42,375 bases of DNA from a virus: positions 1 to 42,375 of IMG/VR virus record IMGVR_UViG_3300042876_001157; one strand, given 5' to 3'. The notes under the pieces were generated by a model. That model saw nothing but the letters and a program-made list of their open reading frames with translations, did not search any database and was not told the DNA's origin. Shown in pieces: positions 37,689 to 42,375 of this stretch (position 1 is its first letter; each line of letters opens with the position of its first letter). A program made the translations under genes and the position numbers.

Positions 37689-37951
37689 CGGGAGACCTCG
37701 AAGACGTGCCAGACGTAGATGCCGTCGAAGACGACACCGAGGTACACCGCGTCCGGCGGGACACCGGCCTGACCGGTGCCGAACACTACGAACCGGCGAG
37801 TCTCCTCTTCGGCGTCGGGATCGCAGACGGCCCAGAGCTGCATGCGACCCGCCTGCCGGCCGACCGCGACGACGCGCGCCCCGCGCGGCATCCTCACGTC
37901 GATCGCATAGGGAGGCTCGCAAAGCCCGAACTTCCACACCACGCGGGTCAT
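37685..37951 (-). CDS. DUF7352-like small protein, 88 aa
   Basis: ATG at 37951 overlaps the stop of the next upstream gene. WKFGLCEPPYAIDVRMPRGARVVAVGRQAGRMQLWAVCDPDAEEETRRFVVFGTGQ and YLGVVFDGIYVWHVFE match a widely found small phage protein pattern ('W.f.l......v.mP.ga.il.v..q.....lWa..d....e.r.f.v.gTG......yiGt.....fvWHvFe'). The function is not known. Confidence 0.7.
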   Translation of the reverse strand: MTRVVWKFGLCEPPYAIDVRMPRGARVVAVGRQAGRMQLWAVCDPDAEEETRRFVVFGTGQAGVPPDAVYLGVVFDGIYVWHVFEVSR

Positions 37952-38238
37952 CCGCGCACCTCGTAGACGCGCGTCTTCGCCTTCCGCAGGAACTTGCGCC
38001 GCTCGTTGGACCGCTCCGCCTCCACGTTGAGTCGGAACAGCGTCCGAAGCGCCCGCTTCGGGGAGGCGTGGATGTCCTTGTAGCGGTACCCCATCGCCCC
38101 CGCGAGAAGGCGCGCGACCGGGTAAGGCCGAACCTTGCTCTCCGCGGCGGCGCGCCGCGCCTGCTTCTGCGCGCGGGAGAGCTGTTCGTACGGGACGTCG
38201 GGGCCGAGCTGCGGACGGAGGCGGTCGAGCGGCTTCAC
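37948..38238 (-). CDS. Small basic protein, 96 aa
   Basis: GTG at 38238 overlaps the membrane gene stop (GTGA). The product is very basic: SRAQKQARRAAAESKVRPYPVARLLAGAMGYRYKDIHASPKRALRTLFRLNVEAERSNERRKFLRKAKTRVYE. It could bind nucleic acid. No family is recognised. Confidence 0.55.
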   Translation of the reverse strand: MKPLDRLRPQLGPDVPYEQLSRAQKQARRAAAESKVRPYPVARLLAGAMGYRYKDIHASPKRALRTLFRLNVEAERSNERRKFLRKAKTRVYEVRG

Positions 38239-38540
38239 CGCGCCACCTCGACTTCGCCGGAGCTGTCGACGGTGACCAGCTGCTCCCTGTCCCACGCGTC
38301 GACGAACGACGCGACCACCGAGGCGAGCATGATCAGGATCGCCAACCGGACGGCCCACTTCCCGATCGCGTCCTGCAGGTCGCGGTGCGCGGCAAGCCAC
38401 CACGCGATCCGCTGCCGCACGGTCGGCCGCTCCGGCTCCAGGTCTCGGGCTTGAAATCGAGCACCGTGGTTCGTGGCGGGCAGTCGGCGCGACGGCCGAG
38501 AGCGGCGGCGCGCATGGTGGTAGGACAGCAGGTCGCTCAC
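38235..38540 (-). CDS. Single-span membrane protein, 101 aa
   Basis: GTG at 38540 is preceded by GGAGG at a good distance. A basic N-terminal half (HHARRRSRPSRRLPATNHG) leads to one hydrophobic helix (WAVRLAILIMLASVVASFVD, about 62-81) and a short acidic tail. This small early membrane protein could be an exclusion or superinfection-immunity factor, but nothing specific is seen. Confidence 0.55.
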   Translation of the reverse strand: MSDLLSYHHARRRSRPSRRLPATNHGARFQARDLEPERPTVRQRIAWWLAAHRDLQDAIGKWAVRLAILIMLASVVASFVDAWDREQLVTVDSSGEVEVAR

Positions 38541-38542
38541 CG

Positions 38543-38791
38543 CTACACCTCCAACGGGGTGATCCGCGAGCGCTCGAGCAGCCGCTGCACGGACCGAACG
38601 GTCACGCGGATCGCTCCGCGCGTCGTGGACTTCGCGGTCTTGATCTGGAACGCCTCGAGCTCCCCGCGCTGGGCCATCTCGTAAACCGTGCTCTGGCCGA
38701 GGTGCAGGAGCACCGCGACCTCCTTCACGGTCATGACCTCGGGGAGGCCGACCGGCCGGGGTCGACGCGCGCGATCGCCGATTGCGCTCAT
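38543..38791 (-). CDS. Excisionase-like helix-turn-helix protein, 82 aa
   Basis: ATG at 38791 overlaps the upstream stop (ATGA). The core VMTVKEVAVLLHLGQSTVYEMAQRGELEAFQI is the HTH-17/excisionase pattern ('ltv.evA..L.v...tvy.l...G.l.a.ri'). The rest (STTRGAIRVTVRSVQRLLER) is the DNA-binding wing end. It could be the excisionase for the integrase at the right end of the window, or an early regulator. Position in the early operon fits. Confidence 0.75.
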   Translation of the reverse strand: MSAIGDRARRPRPVGLPEVMTVKEVAVLLHLGQSTVYEMAQRGELEAFQIKTAKSTTRGAIRVTVRSVQRLLERSRITPLEV

Positions 38792-39255
38792 CGGCGTCCC
38801 TTCAGCGGCCGCGGCTGGACGTCGGGCCAGAGCGGACGTACCCCGAGCGCTTCGCGGACGGCATCGCCGATCTGAGCCCCGGCGGCGACGCGCTCCTCGA
38901 TCAGCGCCGCGACCTGGTCGGGCGTCGGCTCGAACATCCGATCGAGGAAGTCGCGGAGTTGCTCGCGGAACGGGTCCTTCGGCCCGGCGAGGCGCATGAA
39001 CAGCAGGATCTGCTCGAGGTTCGGAAGCGCTCCGTCCCCCGACAGCCTCCGGATATGGGGGTACGAAAGCGGGACGAGTCCCCCGGCGAGCCCCTTGGCC
39101 CCGCCGTTGGCCGCGCAAACCCGCTCGAAGAGATCGCCGACGGCCGCGTGCCAATCGACGGCGGGGGGAGTCGAGAGGGTGTCGCGAGATTCTCTCGTGT
39201 CCTCTCGACTCCCCCGCCCCGTAGCGTTCAGGGGTGCGGCACCCGAGCGGTTCAT
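38788..39255 (-). CDS. Early helical regulator-like protein, 155 aa
   Basis: ATG at 39255 (or GTG 39258) lies six bases after the repressor stop. The protein is helical (PLSYPHIRRLSGDGALPNLEQILLFMRLAG, FREQLRDFLDRMFEPTPDQVAALIEERV) with an N-terminal Ser/Arg-rich stretch. It has a weak similarity to XRE-type folds (P.....iR.l..g...P.......l), so it may be a second regulator, but no specific family is sure. It is the second gene of the early operon. Confidence 0.5.
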   Translation of the reverse strand: MNRSGAAPLNATGRGSREDTRESRDTLSTPPAVDWHAAVGDLFERVCAANGGAKGLAGGLVPLSYPHIRRLSGDGALPNLEQILLFMRLAGPKDPFREQLRDFLDRMFEPTPDQVAALIEERVAAGAQIGDAVREALGVRPLWPDVQPRPLKGRR

Positions 39256-39260
39256 CACGG

Positions 39261-39485
39261 TCAGGCCGCCTGGCCCGACCGGAAGAAGAAGTCGAGCGAC
39301 TTCCCGGTCGCGACGGCGATCGCCTCGAGTTGAGTGGCATCGGGGACGGAACGCCCCGTCTCCCAGTTCCAGACCGTGCGCGCGGTTACGTCGGCGATGA
39401 GCCCGAGGTCTTCGCGGGAGCGATCCCCGCGGGCCTCCCGAAGGCGGGAAGGATCGAAGGGGCGGGGCTGGGTGTTTTCCGACAT
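39261..39485 (-). CDS. Small XRE-family repressor (Cro/CI-like), 74 aa
   Basis: ATG at 39485 has no ribosome site and lies next to a predicted transcription start. The helix-turn-helix is PSRLREARGDRSREDLGLIADVTARTVWNWETGRSVPDATQLEAIAVATG (12-61), with the 'R....s..dla...gvs..tv..WE.G...p....l..la...g' pattern. At 74 residues it is Cro-sized, without a dimerisation or cleavage domain. It opens the leftward early operon and probably binds the 13-bp operators in the region next to it. Confidence 0.85.
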   Translation of the reverse strand: MSENTQPRPFDPSRLREARGDRSREDLGLIADVTARTVWNWETGRSVPDATQLEAIAVATGKSLDFFFRSGQAA

Positions 39486-39486
39486 C

Positions 39487-39522
39487 GGCGCAAACAGTAC
39501 CGTTGTCGGAAAACGGTTTCAA
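39487..39522 (-). promoter_or_regulatory. Leftward early promoter, leaderless for the repressor
   Basis: On the minus strand a TTGAAA box (39517-39522) is followed after 17 bases by TACTGT (39494-39499). The first operator (39502-39514) fills the spacer, so a bound repressor would block the polymerase. Transcription would start about 39487, one or two bases before the ATG, which agrees with the lack of a ribosome site. Confidence 0.65.
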
Positions 39523-39572
39523 GCGATTTCGGAAAAAAAGTTCGGTTGTCCGATAACTCTTTTTCCGACAAA
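39502..39572. promoter_or_regulatory. Four 13-bp repressor operators
   Basis: Four sites share the palindrome GTTnTCnGAnAAC: GTTGTCGGAAAAC (39502-39514), GATTTCGGAAAAA (39525-39537), GTTGTCCGATAAC (39545-39557) and TTTTTCCGACAAA (39560-39572). The first and third fit best. Centre distances are 23, 20 and 15 bp. They fill the 96-bp gap between two diverging regulator genes. The fourth lies just upstream of the plus-strand gene's ribosome site. Binding by the XRE repressor is inferred. Confidence 0.75.
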
Positions 39573-39581
39573 GATTTAGGA

Positions 39582-39935
39582 ATGGCTAATGCGCGCGGAA
39601 AAGTCGATGTTCCGATCGACGGGGAGTTGCGGACCTGGGTGGAGACCCAGGCGGCACGCCTACCGGATACGGGCCGCCCCGGGCGCAAGGGCCGCATGGC
39701 GGAGTTCATCCGGCAGGTCCTCGCTGCTCAGAAGGCGGGCGAGGCGTGGAAGCCGCCGGAGGTCGATCCCTCGGTGCTCCGCGTTGCGGAAGCCCTGCTG
39801 GCGCTCAGCTCTGCTGATCGCGCGGTGCTGTCCGCGCTAGGGGAACGACTCGCGCAGGCGCCGAAGGGCCGTTCCCCTCGAGCGCGCGCACGGCGTCACA
39901 GGGGATGGGACACGCTCCGAAGTGATCACACCTGA
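39582..39935 (+). CDS. Ribbon-helix-helix-like regulator, 117 aa
   Basis: ATG at 39582 follows TTAGGA. The N terminus KVDVPIDGELRTWVETQAARLPDTGRPGRKGRMAEFIRQVLAAQKAGE resembles an RHH fold: a short strand, then two helices separated by a long loop ('v.vpid.eL...v...a.......r..aefiR..l'). The rest is helical (DPSVLRVAEALLALSSADRAVLSALGERL). It stands divergent from the XRE repressor in the place of the second immunity regulator. The last 40 residues read against a gene on the other strand and may be poorly conserved. Confidence 0.65.
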   Translation: MANARGKVDVPIDGELRTWVETQAARLPDTGRPGRKGRMAEFIRQVLAAQKAGEAWKPPEVDPSVLRVAEALLALSSADRAVLSALGERLAQAPKGRSPRARARRHRGWDTLRSDHT

Positions 39936-40011
39936 GACATAGCCATCCCGCGGCGGCGTCGTGATGCGGCGCTGCTTGGCGCTGGGGGAACTGGATGATC
40001 TTCGCGGCCAC
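39805..40011 (-). CDS. Small Cys-containing protein, convergent overlap, 68 aa
   Basis: GTG at 40011 has GGAG six bases upstream. The opening AAKIIQFPQRQ is of a kind seen in small phage and plasmid proteins, and LCLRCDHFGACPIPCDAV has four cysteines in zinc-like spacing. It overlaps the 3' end of the plus-strand RHH-like gene by 131 bases, so one of the two ends may not be real. I give it even odds. Confidence 0.45.
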   Translation of the reverse strand: MAAKIIQFPQRQAAPHHDAAAGWLCLRCDHFGACPIPCDAVRALEGNGPSAPARVVPLARTAPRDQQS

Positions 40012-40346
40012 TTCGGACTCCGGTGGGATTCGGCGCGCGACGTTGGTCGCCTCGACCGCGATCGCGGCCCCGCCGCGGCCCGTAGCACGGCGGGGACCTG
40101 CAAGAAGCCTAACGGCAGTTGGACGGGGTGCGTCTAGCCGGTTGCCCCAGGCAATCGTTTCTGCTGTTCCGAATGCAGCGGGGATCGGTGGGCCATCAAC
40201 GACTCAGCCCGTGGTCGGAACATCGACGACGTTGGCCGTCGGTCCCCTGTCGGCGGGTCGCTGCGGCAGGGGGCGTTGAGCTGTCCGACCGGGTTTCGGT
40301 CTCAAACCGTGCGCGCGTGGTATACCGCGAACAGGAGACGAAGGCA
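40012..40346. other. Intergenic region before the lipoprotein gene
   Basis: About 335 bases with no convincing gene on either strand. The region holds a GGTATACC palindrome at 40319-40326 and the lipoprotein's ribosome site near its end. It is a plausible place for the phage attachment site and for a promoter of the integrase arm, but I find no clear -35/-10 pair and no repeat that would mark an att core. Confidence 0.4.
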
Positions 40347-40742
40347 ATGAGAAAGCTCGCGGCCGTCGCTGTCTCGCTCTCGCTGCTCTGCGCATGTGGC
40401 CCGAGTTCGGCGGAGCTTCGAGCCAAGCGCGAATCTGATGAACGGGCCCGCGCGGAAGCTACCTGTCGCGAGATCAAGGGGGAGGCTCGACTCCGTGATC
40501 CGGACTGCGTCTGGCTCGACTGTCCAGGCATTTCCCGTGAACAGGCCACTGACGCCGCGCGGGGAGTCATCGCGGTCGGGATGGGACCGTGCGCCGTCGT
40601 CGCCGTCATGAAATCTGAACCTCGGCGGAAAAACGTCTCCTCGAACGGCCACCGTACGCAGGAGCAGTGGGTCTGGGGTGACGATCTCTACGTGTACCTC
40701 GAGGACGGGAAGGTCACTTCGTGGAGCTACTCGCAACGATGA
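40347..40742 (+). CDS. Lipoprotein, 131 aa
   Basis: The start is ATG 40347, eight bases after AGGAG; the frame is open further upstream but without a ribosome site. A signal peptide MRKLAAVAVSLSLLCAC ends in a lipobox-like L-C-A-C, so Cys17 would be lipid-modified. The mature part has CREIKGEARLRDPDCVWLDCPGISREQATDAARGVIAVGMGPCAVVAVMK and ends WGDDLYVYLEDGKVTSWSYSQR. The last segment looks like small host lipoproteins (SmpA/BamE-like 'W.Y'). It could be a lysogenic-conversion (moron) gene acting at the cell surface. Confidence 0.7.
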   Translation: MRKLAAVAVSLSLLCACGPSSAELRAKRESDERARAEATCREIKGEARLRDPDCVWLDCPGISREQATDAARGVIAVGMGPCAVVAVMKSEPRRKNVSSNGHRTQEQWVWGDDLYVYLEDGKVTSWSYSQR

Positions 40743-40918
40743 CTGTCCCCGAGGTCTTTGGCTGCCCCCGCTGCCGGCGAAGCGTTCCCCGTCACGTGCA
40801 GACCTGCCCGAAGTGCGGGTCCTCGATCGGCCTGATCCGGATCAAGGTGAAGATCGGGGAGCGGACGAACGTGATCGACAAGCTCGTCGCGGCGCCTCCT
40901 CCACGCAGGAAACCGTGA
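40739..40918 (+). CDS. Zinc-ribbon protein, 59 aa
   Basis: ATG at 40739 overlaps the lipoprotein stop (ATGA). FGCPRCRRSVPRHVQTCPKCGSSIGLIRIKVKIG has two C-x-x-C pairs in zinc-ribbon spacing. The tail is short and basic (PPPRRKP). The next gene is also a zinc ribbon, so the two may be duplicates. The function is unknown. Confidence 0.65.
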   Translation: MTVPEVFGCPRCRRSVPRHVQTCPKCGSSIGLIRIKVKIGERTNVIDKLVAAPPPRRKP

Positions 40919-41139
40919 GCCCCCGGGACATCCACCCGTGCCCGCGGTGCGGCCGAAGCCTGCGGAGAACCGCTCCCCGGTGTCCCGCGTGCGGGGCCGT
41001 GCTCCGGCTCGTCCGCTTCACCCTTCGCGGGGAGCCGATCGAGGTTCTCGTGCCGTTCGACAGCGAGGCCGACGCCGAGGGGTTCAACGATCAGACGCCC
41101 GTCGAGGTGATCGACACGGATGGGGACGGCGAGGAGTAG
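40915..41139 (+). CDS. Zinc-ribbon protein, 74 aa
   Basis: GTG at 40915 overlaps the previous stop (GTGA); an upstream frame is not supported. It opens SPRDIHPCPRCGRSLRRTAPRCPACGAVLRLVRF with two C-x-x-C pairs, followed by EPIEVLVPFDSEADAEGFNDQTPVEVIDTDGDGEE, an acidic end. The pattern parallels the gene before it. It sits between the lipoprotein and integrase genes. Confidence 0.65.
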   Translation: MSPRDIHPCPRCGRSLRRTAPRCPACGAVLRLVRFTLRGEPIEVLVPFDSEADAEGFNDQTPVEVIDTDGDGEE

Positions 41140-41145
41140 GGGCCA

Positions 41146-42375
41146 ATGCCCGGGATCCGGCGCCTGAAGTCCGACCACCCCACGAAGGGGGGAGTCTTCG
41201 CCTACACCGCGCGCGGCCGCCTTCGCTGGGGCGTGGAGTATCGGGATCCCGGTTCGCGTCGGATGCGGCGGAAGGTGGGGTTCGAGAAGAAGAGCCAGGC
41301 CGACGCCTTCGCGCTGAAGCAGGAGCGGAAGCGGCTGGGCCTGTTGCCGCTGGAGCCGGCGCCAAAGTCCTTCAAGGAAGCCGCCAAGGAGTACGTCGAT
41401 CACAGGACCGCCCAGGGCAAGGTGAACGCGAGCTACGCCCAGCTGCTCCGCCGGTGGGTGCCGGAGTTCGACGACCGTCCGCTTCACACGATCACGACCG
41501 CGGAGGTCCGCGCGCGCCTGGATTCCTGGACAAAGGACTTCCGCTGGTCGCCGGCGACGCGGAACAACGTGCTCAACCAGCTGACCGGCCTGTTCTCCTT
41601 CGCGCTCGCGCAGGATCCCCCGTGGCTCGGGAAGCACCCGACGGAGCGCGGACGCGTTCCCCTCCTCGAGGTGGACAACGCGCGCGAGCGCTGGCTGCAG
41701 TTGGACGAGGTCAAGGCGATCGCCGCGAAGTGCGAGCCGTGGCTCGCCGACATCGTTTGGTTCGCCGTCGCCTCCGGCTGGCGCCTCGAGGAGGTCTGCG
41801 AGGTCCAGAAGTCCGACTACCGGGAGGACCGGGACGGGAACGCCTGGCTCGAGCGCCGGAAGAGCCAGACGAAGACCGGCGAGCCGCTTCGCTTCCCCCT
41901 CGAGGGCTGGCTCGCGACGTTCGTGAAGGCGCGCGTCGACCTGAGGAAGTTCCCCGCTTCGAGAGTCTTCCCGGGTCCCAAGGGCGGGAACGCCCGGATG
42001 TCGATCCGCCGGGATCTCCCGGCAGCCGTCAAGAAGGCGAAACTCGTCTGGGGCCGATACGAGACGGACGCCGAGGGCGACCGGGTCCTCAACCCCGCGG
42101 GGATCACGTTCCACACGTTCCGGCACACGATGGCGTCCCAGGCCCTGCAGGCGGGGCTGGACGTCCGCCGTGTCCAGGAGCTCGGGAACTGGAAGGACGA
42201 ACGGATGGTCCGGCGCTACGCCCACCTCGCAGATTCTGCGCGTCGGGATGCGGCGCGCGCCCTCGCGGACGCACTCGATCCGAATCCCCAGTCGAGATCC
42301 GGGGATTCGGAGAGTTCGCGGAGAGCTGTCGCGAAGGCATCGGCGCGGCGGGCACGATCAACCAAGAAGCGTTGA
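41146..42375 (+). CDS. int: Tyrosine-recombinase integrase, 409 aa
   Basis: ATG at 41146 has GAGGAG upstream. The N-terminal 65 residues (GGVFAYTARGRLRWGVEYRDPGSRRMRRKVGFEKKSQADAFALKQ) are an arm-binding type domain. The core-binding helices run about 75-165 (KSFKEAAKEYVDH, LNQLTGLFSFAL). The catalytic domain shows GWRLEEV with Arg near 211, the Lys of KSQTKTGE, HTFRH near 323-327 and the nucleophile in MVRRYAHL near Tyr358. It inserts and excises the phage chromosome. The gene ends at the window edge with the stop codon present; the last 50 residues are a basic low-complexity tail. Confidence 0.93.
   Translation: MPGIRRLKSDHPTKGGVFAYTARGRLRWGVEYRDPGSRRMRRKVGFEKKSQADAFALKQERKRLGLLPLEPAPKSFKEAAKEYVDHRTAQGKVNASYAQLLRRWVPEFDDRPLHTITTAEVRARLDSWTKDFRWSPATRNNVLNQLTGLFSFALAQDPPWLGKHPTERGRVPLLEVDNARERWLQLDEVKAIAAKCEPWLADIVWFAVASGWRLEEVCEVQKSDYREDRDGNAWLERRKSQTKTGEPLRFPLEGWLATFVKARVDLRKFPASRVFPGPKGGNARMSIRRDLPAAVKKAKLVWGRYETDAEGDRVLNPAGITFHTFRHTMASQALQAGLDVRRVQELGNWKDERMVRRYAHLADSARRDAARALADALDPNPQSRSGDSESSRRAVAKASARRARSTKKR

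Noticed and set aside
40012-40346. Attachment site or tRNA gene near the integrase
   Set aside because: No cloverleaf can be built, and no repeat partner is visible in the window to define an att core.

Overview
The window is most of a temperate, long-tailed (siphovirus-like) phage or prophage of a GC-rich bacterium. Nearly every gene lies on the minus strand in one tightly packed run. Many junctions are stop/start overlaps of the ATGA, GTGA or TTGA type. I see no clear host housekeeping gene or tRNA, so the host cannot be named. The left edge cuts a small membrane-protein gene (1-110), and the right edge falls exactly on the integrase stop codon (42375).

Reading in the main direction of transcription (right to left): 38.2-39.5 kb is the regulatory start. 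A small XRE-type repressor faces a ribbon-helix-helix-like gene across four 13-bp operators and a promoter that predicts a nearly leaderless mRNA. Next come small early genes (37.0-38.8 kb), a recombination block (YqaJ-type exonuclease, RDF-like protein, Rad50/SbcC-like ATPase; 33.0-36.9 kb), then small conserved phage proteins (31.2-33.0 kb).

The most unusual locus is at 29.6-31.2 kb. A 279-residue protein with only the IS110/Nop-like C-terminal domain is followed, 2 bp after its stop codon, by 20 exactly phased 36-bp units. Each unit is a 9-bp near-invariant repeat, 9 variable bases, a 9-bp second and looser repeat, and 9 variable bases. This is the layout of a TIGR-Tas (tandem interspaced guide RNA) system with a nuclease-less Tas protein. 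It is not a CRISPR and not a repeat protein.

Further on are an HNH protein, a ParB-like DNA-binding protein, a replication-initiator-like protein with a repeat-rich candidate origin in its linker, a PD-(D/E)XK-like protein, an ASCH-like protein, and an orphan ParB-methyltransferase fusion. The packaging and head module follows (23.6 to 12.2 kb: terminases, portal, SPP1 gp7-like protein, several beta-rich decoration-like proteins, XkdF-like protease fused to a scaffold-like tail, capsid). After it come the neck and tail genes (12.2 to 2.5 kb), a lysis cassette of a transglycosylase-like endolysin and several small membrane proteins (2.3 to 0.7 kb), and, near the left edge, an Acb2/Tad1-like cyclic-nucleotide sponge candidate (406-615).

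The plus strand carries only the right-hand lysogeny arm: the RHH-like regulator, a lipoprotein, two zinc-ribbon proteins and a tyrosine integrase. All family calls come from reading motifs in the translated sequence. No database search was run.
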